NCBI GenBank assembly: GCA_028285415.1
Contig: JANQPF010000009.1
Span: 186,001-250,000, forward strand
DNA: 64,000 nt
Direction: 5' to 3'
Origin: Pseudomonadales bacterium
GTDB lineage: Bacteria > Pseudomonadota > Gammaproteobacteria > Pseudomonadales > Azotimanducaceae
The position numbers and the translations under genes were made by a program. Below are positions 8,706-17,140 of this stretch, in pieces (the first letter of the stretch is position 1; the number at the start of each line of letters is the position of its first letter). The notes beneath the pieces were generated by a model. It was not told the DNA's origin. It was given only the letters and a program-made list of their open reading frames with translations, and ran no database searches.

Positions 8706-11026
8706 TACAGATTGGTACCAAACGTCAGGCCCATTGTGCGCGGCGTTCCCAGAGCCGTGCGGTCCGGCGTTCCACCGCCGACGAAAAACGACTGATACAC
8801 CCCGAGGTCAACGCCATAACGTTCATCCGTCAGGTTCTTCACAAATGCCGTCACGAACCAGTTCTCCGTACGAAGACCAAGGGTGAAATTCGTGACATCG
8901 TAACTGTCCAATATGCTCCGACTATCGTCGTAGAGCGGAGATAGCGGCACCAGCGGCTCGACAGCAGTGCGTTGTTCATCGACGTAACGATACTCCAGAC
9001 GTCCGAATAGTTCTCCGATCTGGAGAGGATACGTATAACTCACGAACATCGAAGCCGTAAGCTCAGGTGCGTTGGGCAGCTCAGAATCCTCAACGATGTT
9101 CGCCCCCGGATCCGGATCCGTGAACTCTGCCTCCTGCGAGGTCACTGACAAGCCCATCGACCAGTTGTCGCTCGCCACGTAACTCAGCTGCACCTCGATA
9201 CCGGCAACCTCTGCATCCCCGCCCGAGGTCAGCACGTTAACCGTCGGGGTCGTGATGGCAGGCACCGTCACGTTTGCCTGTATGTCGCTCCAATCTGAGT
9301 AAAACAAGGTTCCGTTGAGGGTCAGGCGACCGTCGTACCAGGTTGTCTTTGCACCCAGCTCGTAGTTGATGAGATTGTCGGATTCGAACGCTCGGTACCG
9401 GCCCGGGTCAGTGGAAATCGTCGCGTTCAGGTTGGATCCACCCGAACGGAATCCTTCGGCTACGTTGAAGTAGTAAAGCTGATTGTCGTCCGGCGCCCAG
9501 CTCACGCCTGCTTTGAAGAGGACATCGTCGTCTGAGGTTGTGCTGCTGCTGGGAGGGATCGTGAGGAAAGACAACACGCCGAAAGCGAGTTCGTCATCGG
9601 TGAACTCTACTTCCTCATCGAAGTAACGGGCACCGAGCGTCAATTCCAGCGTATCCGCAAACTCCCAGTTGATTTCACCGTAAACAGCCGTCTGCTCGAA
9701 GTTCTCCGAAGCGCTCCTGACAAAGGTGTCCAAGCCGGATGCGGGCTGCTGTTCACAATCGAAGGTGGTTGCGGGAAATGCGAGAACCCCGAGCATCAAC
9801 GAATTCAGCAGACCGTTGAAATCCTGCGCCGCCGGGCTGTCATAAGGTGTGCAGACATCCCGTTCACGATCTCTGTAGAAGGCACCGACCGTCCAGTCGA
9901 AATTGCCATCGCCATTGGAGACCAATCTCAGCTCCTGCGAGAACGTCTCGGATTCGTCGTGCACGCTCAGCGTCTCGTTGTTGGAAAATCCCGCCGGGGG
10001 AAATCCAATCAGGGGCAGGAGGAACTCATCCAGCGAGAACGGTACACGCTGAGAGTAATCCTTTTCTTTCTCGAACCACGAACTCACGGAAGTCAGCTCG
10101 GCAAAGCCAAGGTCGTATTTCAAGGTCAACGCATAGAGATCAATTTCAGTGTCGCTGAATTCGTCTTCAAGCAGGTTGGTTTCCAGATCGCCAAGCGAAT
10201 CCACCACCTGGGAGAGACCATCAAGCTCCTGCTCATCATGCATTGCGAGCAGTTCGAGAGAGAAGTTGTCCGATAGCTGAGCCAGCACAGTCGCGCGCAG
10301 CGAAGTGCTCTCGGTCTCGTTGACCCCATCACTGCCGGTGGAGACGTTGTCGATCCAACCTTCTTTATCCGACATGCTGCCGACAATCCGCACCGCCAGT
10401 TTGTCTTCGATGACCGGGAGATTGACCGCGCCCCGAACCAGATAGCCCAGATCCGCGTTCTTTGTATCCAGCGCCGTGACTTCACCCTTCGCTTCGAACG
10501 CCGACAGGTCCGGCTTGTTGAGGATCATCTTGATCGCACCGCCCATTGCACCCTCTCCATAGAGTGTGCCTTGCGGACCCTTCAGAACTTCAACCCGGTC
10601 CAGGTCATAGAGGTTGATGTCCGGCAGTGCACCTGCTCCCTGTATCGCAACGTCGTCCAGATACAGGCCGGTGGTGGATACCGTGGACGCAAAACCATAC
10701 TCATCCTGCGTAATTGCGCTGACGCCCCGCAAACCAACCTTGACTGAGCCGATTCCACTCTGGGTAAAACCAACCCCGCCGATCGAGGTGAGGTAATCTT
10801 CAAAGTTGGTTTTGCCGAGATCATCGAGATCCGCGCCGGTGACGGCGTCGATGGAGTTTGCGACGTCCTGAATGCTTTGCGAGCGTCGCTGCGCCGTTAC
10901 GATGATTTCTTCGATGACGCGAGCGTTCGCAGCAGTGCCGGTATCTTCAGCAAACGCCGAATGCGATCTCGTAAACGCTTCCGCGAAGATCAACAGGGCA
11001 ACCGCCCCGCCGTTAGATAATTTCAT
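8705..11026 (-). CDS. TonB-dependent outer-membrane receptor
   Basis: This 773-aa receptor has a signal peptide (about residues 1-26), a TonB-box-like segment IEEIIVTAQRR and a plug domain (residues ~45-160, including LKGPQGTLYGEGAMGGAI), followed by a beta-barrel that ends in a typical terminal strand with Leu at the C-terminus. It imports bulky or scarce substrates across the outer membrane using TonB-ExbBD energy. A CAGGAGAG site precedes the ATG. It is the third gene of the operon, behind two PhyH dioxygenases, so its ligand is probably the substrate they act on. It is of the catabolic rather than obviously siderophore type. Confidence 0.92.
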   Translation of the reverse strand: MKLSNGGAVALLIFAEAFTRSHSAFAEDTGTAANARVIEEIIVTAQRRSQSIQDVANSIDAVTGADLDDLGKTNFEDYLTSIGGVGFTQSGIGSVKVGLRGVSAITQDEYGFASTVSTTGLYLDDVAIQGAGALPDINLYDLDRVEVLKGPQGTLYGEGAMGGAIKMILNKPDLSAFEAKGEVTALDTKNADLGYLVRGAVNLPVIEDKLAVRIVGSMSDKEGWIDNVSTGSDGVNETESTSLRATVLAQLSDNFSLELLAMHDEQELDGLSQVVDSLGDLETNLLEDEFSDTEIDLYALTLKYDLGFAELTSVSSWFEKEKDYSQRVPFSLDEFLLPLIGFPPAGFSNNETLSVHDESETFSQELRLVSNGDGNFDWTVGAFYRDRERDVCTPYDSPAAQDFNGLLNSLMLGVLAFPATTFDCEQQPASGLDTFVRSASENFEQTAVYGEINWEFADTLELTLGARYFDEEVEFTDDELAFGVLSFLTIPPSSSTTSDDDVLFKAGVSWAPDDNQLYYFNVAEGFRSGGSNLNATISTDPGRYRAFESDNLINYELGAKTTWYDGRLTLNGTLFYSDWSDIQANVTVPAITTPTVNVLTSGGDAEVAGIEVQLSYVASDNWSMGLSVTSQEAEFTDPDPGANIVEDSELPNAPELTASMFVSYTYPLQIGELFGRLEYRYVDEQRTAVEPLVPLSPLYDDSRSILDSYDVTNFTLGLRTENWFVTAFVKNLTDERYGVDLGVYQSFFVGGGTPDRTALGTPRTMGLTFGTNL

Positions 11027-11065
11027 GACTCTCTCCTGGTGAGTTGTGGATCGGCACGTTCGGAA

Positions 11066-12037
11066 TCAAACGATCAGCGGCGAGATCTCGTGGGCAGGCC
11101 GGCCTTTGACATGTGGGAACCAGCCCATGCCGAACTTGACGCGTTCCGTGTTATCCGTGGTTGGGTAAGGGGCAGGGTGGTCCAGGCCGAGAACCTGGCG
11201 AAGCAGACCTGGATTGTCGCTATCGTCTGCGAGTGCCGGATTGAAGCCGTTCCGCACGTCTTCCTGTGGTTGGATGCAGGGGTGACGATAGTAATTCGAC
11301 AGGGTCAGTCGCATACCGGGGCTGCTTCTCGGGTACGCGCCATGCCAGGTGGCGCCATGGAATACGACGAGAGACCCTCGGGGCGCTTCAACCGCAACCG
11401 CCCGTTCGTGCGCATCCGCCGGCGGTCTGCCCGACTCTCGATGCGAGCCCGGGACAAAAGCCAACGCACCACCCTCTTTCGTATATTCGGTCAGGCACCA
11501 GTTGGCGTTCGCGTTGAACGCCGTTGGTCCCCAGGGCGTCGGGACATGTAGCTGGTCGCTGTGTAACCCGAGATTGTTGCCGTAGCCGAACTTTCCGCGC
11601 CACTTCACAAAGGCGTTACTGCTGCTCAGCATCGGCTGAGTCCCCATGGTGTGCTCAATCAGCGCCAGCGCTACCGGGTTGATGACCAAGTTTCTGAACA
11701 CCCGATGCCGGCTGGCAAGCGACTGCAATTGAAACTGCGTAACCTCCCCTACTTCCCCGGCCGCCTTCAGGTCACCCAGATGGAGTCCAAACGCAGGGGC
11801 TGGCCATTCCAACTCCTCATCAGGTCCCGTCTCCAGATTGAAGGCGCTACCCGTAATGTTTTCGGAGTCGGCCAACAACAGAGCTACCGCAGTGTCGATC
11901 GCATCCGTGGACACCCCGGTAACCGCGGGTGGAACTATCGCGAGACCGTCTACTTCGAGCTGGAGAACATACGGTTCCAGGTTCAGCTTGCTGACCGCCG
12001 CGCTCAGATTGTGGATTTTGTAGTCTTTGATGTTCAT
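11066..12037 (-). CDS. Phytanoyl-CoA dioxygenase (PhyH) family protein
   Basis: This 323-aa Fe(II)/2-oxoglutarate oxygenase is of the PhyH type. The metal triad is visible as His-Ser-Asp in GLHSDQLHV and a distal His in ATWHGAYPR, followed by an Arg (GMRLTL) placed to bind 2-oxoglutarate. Typical hydroxylation chemistry; substrate unknown. A GGGGAG site precedes the ATG. It lies between a paralogue and the TonB receptor, all in one direction. The two adjacent PhyH proteins share layout but are clearly diverged. Confidence 0.85.
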   Translation of the reverse strand: MNIKDYKIHNLSAAVSKLNLEPYVLQLEVDGLAIVPPAVTGVSTDAIDTAVALLLADSENITGSAFNLETGPDEELEWPAPAFGLHLGDLKAAGEVGEVTQFQLQSLASRHRVFRNLVINPVALALIEHTMGTQPMLSSSNAFVKWRGKFGYGNNLGLHSDQLHVPTPWGPTAFNANANWCLTEYTKEGGALAFVPGSHRESGRPPADAHERAVAVEAPRGSLVVFHGATWHGAYPRSSPGMRLTLSNYYRHPCIQPQEDVRNGFNPALADDSDNPGLLRQVLGLDHPAPYPTTDNTERVKFGMGWFPHVKGRPAHEISPLIV

Positions 12038-12065
12038 CGCTGCTCCCCATCGTCAGCCGGTTCAA

Positions 12066-12977
12066 TCAGTCGAAGTATCCTCTCGGCGCTTTGCCCATTA
12101 CTTCGTAGTCCGGCCCCTCCAGCTGCCACCCGTACGGTTGCTTGCCGGCAACCAGCGTCAGGAAACGCTCATCGTTAGCGTGTCGATCGAGCACCGCCTG
12201 GGGCACAACGCCTCGGTGATGCTCCTGAGTGGCAACAAACTGTCTTGCCATGAAGACGGCGAGATTGACGCGAATACCAGGAATGAGCCGCGGATATGAC
12301 CCGTGCCAGGTGTTGCCGTGCCAGATGACGGCATCACCAGGCTCGATATCCATGGAGACGGCTTCGGGATTGGCGTGCTCCCCCGACAGCGCCATTTCCG
12401 CCAACGTGGGATTGCGCGCCAGTTTGTGACTGCCCGGGACAATTGCCAGAGCCCCACCCTCTTTGCTGTATGGCGTCAGGGCGTAGTTAATGTTTGCGCA
12501 CAGCGAATAGGACGGAAACGGCTGCGGAATGCCGTTGCCGTTGTCACTATGAAGCGGCAGCACACCCATCTCTCCCATGCCTTTGAAGTGGCAGCCGATG
12601 CTGGACAGCAGGCAGCTCTCGCCGAGCAGATACGTCATCAACGCGAGGGGCTTTTCCTCCATCAGCACTTCTTCGAAAACTTCGTTGTCGTACAACATGT
12701 ACGGCACGTACGTCATGTTTTCGAAATCCTCTGCGGTTGCGGTGTCAAGATTGATGGACCTGCCTGCAATCCCCTCCACCCTTTCCAGAATGGCCGCTTT
12801 CGTTCGCTCAACCTGCGGGGCCGACAATACGCCGCGGACAATCGTGTAACCGTCAGTCTCAAGCTCGAGGAGGTGCTCGTTGAGTCCCAGGCGATTGACC
12901 TCCGCCAGGATGCGAGTGAGCGCAGCGTCGTTGCGAACTCCACGCTGTCTCGACTCAGGCGCCTGTGTATCGCTCAT
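12066..12977 (-). CDS. Phytanoyl-CoA dioxygenase (PhyH) family protein, first gene of operon
   Basis: This is a 303-aa PhyH-type Fe(II)/2-oxoglutarate oxygenase. The start chosen is the ATG at 12977 (MSDTQAPESRQRG), preceded by GAGAGG; the open extension to 13025 runs into the AT-rich promoter region. Metal ligands are His-Ser-Asp in PLHSDNGNG and His in NTWHGSYPR; the 2-oxoglutarate Arg is in GIRVNL. It is head-to-head with a TetR gene, which is the likely regulator of this five-gene operon. Confidence 0.85.
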   Translation of the reverse strand: MSDTQAPESRQRGVRNDAALTRILAEVNRLGLNEHLLELETDGYTIVRGVLSAPQVERTKAAILERVEGIAGRSINLDTATAEDFENMTYVPYMLYDNEVFEEVLMEEKPLALMTYLLGESCLLSSIGCHFKGMGEMGVLPLHSDNGNGIPQPFPSYSLCANINYALTPYSKEGGALAIVPGSHKLARNPTLAEMALSGEHANPEAVSMDIEPGDAVIWHGNTWHGSYPRLIPGIRVNLAVFMARQFVATQEHHRGVVPQAVLDRHANDERFLTLVAGKQPYGWQLEGPDYEVMGKAPRGYFD

Positions 12978-13037
12978 GGTGACCTCTCGTGTTTGATGTG
13001 TTCTGGGCTCAAGGAGGCGCAGCATACTATCTTTTTA

Positions 13038-13082
13038 TATAAATTATTACATTATTTTTTACATAAATTTATAGCCTATAAT
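13038..13082. promoter_or_regulatory. AT-rich divergent promoter/operator between PhyH operon and TetR gene
   Basis: The roughly 50-bp region is almost entirely A/T, in sharp contrast with its surroundings. It holds an 8-bp inverted repeat (TATAAATT at 13038-13045, AATTTATA at 13066-13073) and a perfect TATAAT at 13077-13082, placed 26 bp before the TetR start. This is a plausible autoregulated, divergent control region; base composition alone makes chance repeats likely, so the operator is tentative. Confidence 0.45.
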
Positions 13083-13107
13083 GGCAAGGTCGTAGAACGG
13101 GTGAGCC

Positions 13108-13701
13108 ATGAACAGCACCACACACCGAGAGCGCAGGGCCGCATCGCGGGAAAATCTGCTCGCAAATGCGCGCGAACTTTTCATGAAAGACGGCTATGAC
13201 TCGACGACCCAGTCCGCCATCGCCGAGAAGGCCGGACTTCATCTGCAGACCCTGATACGCCACTTCCCGACGAAAGCCGACCTGGTTGCCGGTATCTGGC
13301 AGGAGAGCGTCGCGCAGTTCGAGACTTACTTTCTGGCGCGAGACGTAGACGCACTCAGCGCCTGGCGCGCGTGGGTGGAGATCAACGCACGGCGAATCGC
13401 ACAGCACGGGTACACCATGGCATCGTCGGAGCAGTTCCCGGTGCTGACGCCAGAGGCTCAAGACGCGCTGAGCCGTTACCGGGAAATCATCGCTGAAGGA
13501 ATCGCGGAGGACATGGGGGTCGACGCGAGTTCGGACATCCGCCCCCTGCTCATCGCTTGCATGCTGTTTTCAGGCAACAGCCATGTTGCAGAGGGTTGGC
13601 GTAAGCGTCGCTTCGACGAGGAAGCTTACGTTGCATCACTGCTGGAAGTGGTAGACGCCGGCCAGGAGATGCTCGGTCATCTTTTCAGCAAAGGCGCCTG
13701 A
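13108..13701 (+). CDS. TetR family transcriptional regulator
   Basis: This 197-aa protein has an N-terminal TetR helix-turn-helix (residues ~10-57: ARELFMKDGYDSTTQSAIAEKAGLH then TLIRHFPTK) and a variable ligand-binding C-terminal domain. It starts at ATG 13108 after GGTGAG. It is divergent from the PhyH-TonB-esterase operon and separated by an AT-rich promoter region, so it probably represses that operon and itself. The ligand is unknown. Confidence 0.88.
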   Translation: MNSTTHRERRAASRENLLANARELFMKDGYDSTTQSAIAEKAGLHLQTLIRHFPTKADLVAGIWQESVAQFETYFLARDVDALSAWRAWVEINARRIAQHGYTMASSEQFPVLTPEAQDALSRYREIIAEGIAEDMGVDASSDIRPLLIACMLFSGNSHVAEGWRKRRFDEEAYVASLLEVVDAGQEMLGHLFSKGA

Positions 13702-13814
13702 GTCACCAATTCTCGTCTAGTCTGTTCAGCGGAATGATAAGCTTCGAACGGCACGAAATAGAGCTTGTTCGCGTTGGACATGCGCGTTCGAGAAGTAATC
13801 CGGGAGAATAGAAC

Positions 13815-14762
13815 ATGCCCGCACCAGATCACCGCTTGACGACCAACGAGATGGCACAGTTCGTCGCGGACGGCTATCTGCGCTTCGAGGCACTGGTGCC
13901 TGCAAGCATCAACGAACGCGTCATCGAAGAGCTTCAGCTGCTCTACACCACAAAGATGCGACAGCTCGTCGAGTCAGTTGGCCTCAACCCGGACGACGTC
14001 GCAAAGACGCCGTCCGTCAGTGTGTCACACCCGGAAAGTCTGACACCCCTCGCGGAATGTTATCCGCCACCGTCGATCCTTGGTGAAATGCTGCGCTTGC
14101 CCGAGGTGTTGGGAATCATCGAGTCACTCGTCGGGAAGAACCCGCTGTTCGACCACGACTTCGTGCACTACATTCCCGCTGAAAATCCCCGGGGGCAACA
14201 CCTGCATGTGGACGCTGTGATCGATGACCAACAACCGAGCTTCGACATTCAGCTTTTCTATTTTCCGACCGAGGTTGCGCCAGGCGCGGGTGGAACGCGA
14301 TTCGTTCCCGGCACGCACCTTCGTCACACTCGCGCCGAAGGCGTCGCCCGATACCAGCATCTCCTCGGCGAACAGCGGTACAGCGGCCCCGCAGGTACGC
14401 TCCTCGTTTTCCACCAGGGCTTGTGGCACGCCGGACAGCCGAATCCAAGTCAACAGGACCGCTGGATGTACAAGATCCGTCTGAATCCACAAGTCCCACA
14501 AGTGCGCCTTTGGAATACCGAGGATTTCGAAGCCATCCACAACGACGCCCGCGATCACACGTTTGCCCACATGCGACAAGACAGCGTTGCGAACACCTTT
14601 CGCACGATGCAGCCCTGGCAGAAAGGGCACGAGGCACGCTACGAGCAAATGGAACGCGCGCGCCTGTGGCGCTATCTGAGCGGCGACGAGCAGTTCGATG
14701 TCGACTTCTACCACACCCGAATCGAATTTCGAGCGGGCGTCAACGAGGGGTCCGCTTCATGA
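13815..14762 (+). CDS. Phytanoyl-CoA dioxygenase (PhyH) family protein
   Basis: This 315-aa PhyH-type oxygenase has His-Val-Asp in QHLHVDAV, distal His in GLWHAGQPN and an Arg in the following strand (YKIRLNP). A GGGAGAA site precedes the ATG. Its stop overlaps the start of an 88-aa gene (ATGA), so the two form a translationally coupled pair. It lies downstream of the TetR gene in the same direction, with a 113-bp gap that has no clear terminator. Confidence 0.85.
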   Translation: MPAPDHRLTTNEMAQFVADGYLRFEALVPASINERVIEELQLLYTTKMRQLVESVGLNPDDVAKTPSVSVSHPESLTPLAECYPPPSILGEMLRLPEVLGIIESLVGKNPLFDHDFVHYIPAENPRGQHLHVDAVIDDQQPSFDIQLFYFPTEVAPGAGGTRFVPGTHLRHTRAEGVARYQHLLGEQRYSGPAGTLLVFHQGLWHAGQPNPSQQDRWMYKIRLNPQVPQVRLWNTEDFEAIHNDARDHTFAHMRQDSVANTFRTMQPWQKGHEARYEQMERARLWRYLSGDEQFDVDFYHTRIEFRAGVNEGSAS

Positions 14763-15025
14763 AGCGCCAGCAGATCCTCTACCTATGGCTCGCCGAGGGT
14801 GCGCTGGATACCGCTGTGATCGGCTGGGCGTTCTTCGATGGCGCAAAAGGCGCTGGTCCGCTGCTGCCTGAAAGCGAACCTCCCTACTCGACCGGTCTCG
14901 CGGCGCTCGAGGATGGATGGTTCATGCAGCAATCGCCATCTCCGTACGTGTTACACCCGGGCGCAGAGCACGGTACTTCGTACCTGCCGAACGAGTTTGT
15001 GTTCGAGCGAACTGTAGAGGCTTAG
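14759..15025 (+). CDS. Small hypothetical protein coupled to a PhyH dioxygenase
   Basis: This 88-aa soluble protein (MKRQQILYLWLAEGALDTAV...) has no signal peptide or membrane helix and no family I recognise. The start is fixed by the ATGA overlap with the dioxygenase stop. Proline, glycine and aromatic residues are frequent in the second half. Coupling suggests a role alongside the dioxygenase. It could be a helper or a small domain split from it. Confidence 0.55.
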   Translation: MKRQQILYLWLAEGALDTAVIGWAFFDGAKGAGPLLPESEPPYSTGLAALEDGWFMQQSPSPYVLHPGAEHGTSYLPNEFVFERTVEA

Positions 15026-15086
15026 CGAGCGGGTAACCCGCGCCTCCGCTACGAGGTTCCCTTCCAATCCACAACGCATCCCCTTA

Positions 15087-15108
15087 TTATGTACTGATCG
15101 GTACATAA
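15087..15108. promoter_or_regulatory. Perfect TetR-type operator palindrome
   Basis: TTATGTAC (15087-15094) and GTACATAA (15101-15108) form a perfect 8-bp inverted repeat with a 6-bp spacer TGATCG that is itself nearly symmetric. The right arm reaches the A of the first possible ATG of the TetR gene. Position and symmetry fit an autoregulatory TetR operator for the TetR-GST-crotonase operon. Confidence 0.65.
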
Positions 15109-15713
15109 TGGACGAGCAGATGGCACGCCCCGTGGAAATAGACCGCGACCACGCGTTTCGCAAAGCACGAGAGCTCTTCTGGCGCCGTGGGTATCGGGCC
15201 ACGTCACTGAACGACCTGCTGGATGCCACCGGCATGGGCAAAGGCAGTTTCTACGCAGCCTTCGGCAGCAAAGAGGCGCTCTTCGAAGCGACGCTCGACT
15301 GGTATCACGAGAGTTCAGCTGCGGCGAGACGCAAGGTCAATGGTTCTCATGCAGGGCTGGCGGCGCTGCGCGAGTTTCTCGATTCGACGTTGATTGACGT
15401 TTCCGATGCCAGACGGCGTCGTGGCTGCCTGCTCGTGAACACGGTTGTCGAACTGGAGGGTGTCGAGCCCGGACTGCATCGAGTCGCAAAGCGCTACCTG
15501 CAGGCGCTCGAGCAGCGCTGTCTGGATTACCTCAACGAAGCGCGGGCAGCCGGCGATATTCGGAGCCACATCGAGACGCCCCAACTTGCCGCGTTGACAG
15601 CAACCTTGCTGCAGGGACTGCGCGTGGACTCACGCATGGGGCGCAGCCGTGACTCGCTGCAAGAGCGCGTCGACGCCTTCCTGTCACTCATTTCGAACTC
15701 ATCTGAAAGGTAA
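15108..15713 (+). CDS. TetR family transcriptional regulator
   Basis: This protein of up to 201 aa has a TetR N-terminal DNA-binding domain (KARELFWRRGYRATSLNDLL, then GKGSFYAAFGSKEALF). Two starts are possible: ATG 15108, which lies inside the operator palindrome and has no ribosome site, and ATG 15120 (MARPVEID), which looks like a normal TetR N-terminus. It is of the AcrR/TetR_C type with a Cys-containing effector domain (RRGCLLVN). It precedes a GST and a crotonase in the same direction, and is the likely repressor of the three-gene operon. Confidence 0.88.
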   Translation: MDEQMARPVEIDRDHAFRKARELFWRRGYRATSLNDLLDATGMGKGSFYAAFGSKEALFEATLDWYHESSAAARRKVNGSHAGLAALREFLDSTLIDVSDARRRRGCLLVNTVVELEGVEPGLHRVAKRYLQALEQRCLDYLNEARAAGDIRSHIETPQLAALTATLLQGLRVDSRMGRSRDSLQERVDAFLSLISNSSER

Positions 15714-15718
15714 ACACC

Positions 15719-16465
15719 ATGATGGAACTCTGGACCTCGCCAACGCCCAACGGCTGGAAGGTAACAATCATGCTCGAGGAGCTCATCGAGGCCGGCGTGG
15801 ACATCGGCGAAGTCGACGTCCGTGTGATCAACTTGTTGAAAGGTGAGCAGTTCGAGGACGACTTCGTCGAACGCAATCCGAATCAGAAGATTCCCACACT
15901 GCGAGATAACGGCAGGGACATCATCGAAAGCTGCGCGATCCTCCAGTACCTCGGCGAAAAACACCCGACTGACCTATTGCCTCAAGACGACGGCAAGTGG
16001 GATGTCTTACCCTGGGTGTACTGGCAGGCAGCCAACGTCGGCCCTGTGTTCGGCAACAAGTTGAGCTACACGCGGTACATGGACGACGTGCCCGAAGAAC
16101 TGAAACAGCACCCCCTGGAGCGTTTCAACAACGAAGCCCTGCGCCTCGTCTCGGTGCTCGACAAGAAACTGGGCGACAGCCCGTGGCTCTGTGGCGACAA
16201 CTTCACGATTGCCGACATTGCGCTTTACCCGTGGATACGCGGTTGGAAGTGGAGCAAGGTCAACATCACCACCCGACCCCGGGTCATGGCGTGGGTGGAT
16301 CGGGTAAGGGCAAGGCCGGGGGTCGAACGCGGTCTGGGCTACGGCGTGCCAAAAGACGAAGTGGATCAATGGAGCAAGGAGCGCAAAGCCAGCTATGCAA
16401 AAAGTGGCGCCAGCATTGCCTCCAACGAAAACGTCAAGAAATCCATCACACAGGAGCCACGGTGA
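15719..16465 (+). CDS. Glutathione S-transferase, Nu-class-like
   Basis: This 248-aa protein has a thioredoxin-fold N-terminal half (residues 1-80) with TPNGWKVTIMLEE, the signature of the YfcG/YghU Nu-class group, QKIPTL (cis-Pro) and ESCAIL (glutathione gamma-Glu binding), and an all-helical C-terminal half containing FTIADIALYPW. Nu-class proteins typically act as glutathione-dependent disulfide reductases. A detoxification or isomerisation role in this operon is inference. The stop overlaps the next gene's GTG. Confidence 0.85.
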   Translation: MMELWTSPTPNGWKVTIMLEELIEAGVDIGEVDVRVINLLKGEQFEDDFVERNPNQKIPTLRDNGRDIIESCAILQYLGEKHPTDLLPQDDGKWDVLPWVYWQAANVGPVFGNKLSYTRYMDDVPEELKQHPLERFNNEALRLVSVLDKKLGDSPWLCGDNFTIADIALYPWIRGWKWSKVNITTRPRVMAWVDRVRARPGVERGLGYGVPKDEVDQWSKERKASYAKSGASIASNENVKKSITQEPR

Positions 16466-17130
16466 CTGTCTCGATAGAAATACAAAACGACGTTGCCGTC
16501 ATCGGTATCGATGACGGTAAAAAGAACGTGATTAACCACGAGGTGCTGGACCAGCTGGAGGCGGCATTCGACAAGGCCGACGTAGAGGGCGCCAGGGCGA
16601 TTCTCTTCAAAGGCCGGGAAGGCAGTTTTTGTGCGGGCTACGACATCTCGGTCATGACCGGGGACGATCCCGATGCATCCAGCCGCCTTGGCAAACGCGG
16701 GGGACTACTGGCCAAGCGTATCTTCGCAAGCCCCGTTCCCGTCGTCGGATTGTCACAAGGGCACGGCTTCACCATCGGGGCGGTGTGGCTTGCCTGCTGT
16801 GATTTGGCCATCGGCGAAGAAGGCGCATTCAAATATGGCATGACCGAGGTGGCGCTTGACGTGCCTCTGAGTGCCTGGGCGCTCGAGCCTCTGCGGGTAA
16901 AACTGAGCGTGTCACATCACATTCCTGCCTTACTCCACTCGACCATCTATCCGCCCGACGGCGCGCTGCAAGCTGGTTTTATCGACAAACTGGTACCAGC
17001 GGGCGAAGGCTTCCACGCGGCGATGACAGCTGCCGCCGCACTGGCTGAACTGCCTCGCCACGCGTATGCAGCAACGAAGCTCGCAATGCGGAAACCTCTT
17101 GTAGATATCATGACCGCGCAGCTCGGATAA
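16462..17130 (+). CDS. Crotonase / enoyl-CoA hydratase family protein
   Basis: This 222-aa crotonase-fold protein starts at GTG 16462 (GTGA overlap with the GST stop), with CAGGAG at 16451. It contains the oxyanion-hole motifs GSFCAGYD and GHGFTIGAVWLACCDL. It is shorter than the usual 250-260 aa and lacks the standard second catalytic Glu context, so hydratase activity is uncertain; isomerase or other crotonase chemistry is possible. It is the last gene of the TetR-GST-crotonase unit and converges on an AraC gene 10 bp away. Confidence 0.78.
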   Translation: MTVSIEIQNDVAVIGIDDGKKNVINHEVLDQLEAAFDKADVEGARAILFKGREGSFCAGYDISVMTGDDPDASSRLGKRGGLLAKRIFASPVPVVGLSQGHGFTIGAVWLACCDLAIGEEGAFKYGMTEVALDVPLSAWALEPLRVKLSVSHHIPALLHSTIYPPDGALQAGFIDKLVPAGEGFHAAMTAAAALAELPRHAYAATKLAMRKPLVDIMTAQLG

Positions 17131-17140
17131 CAGGCGGGCA

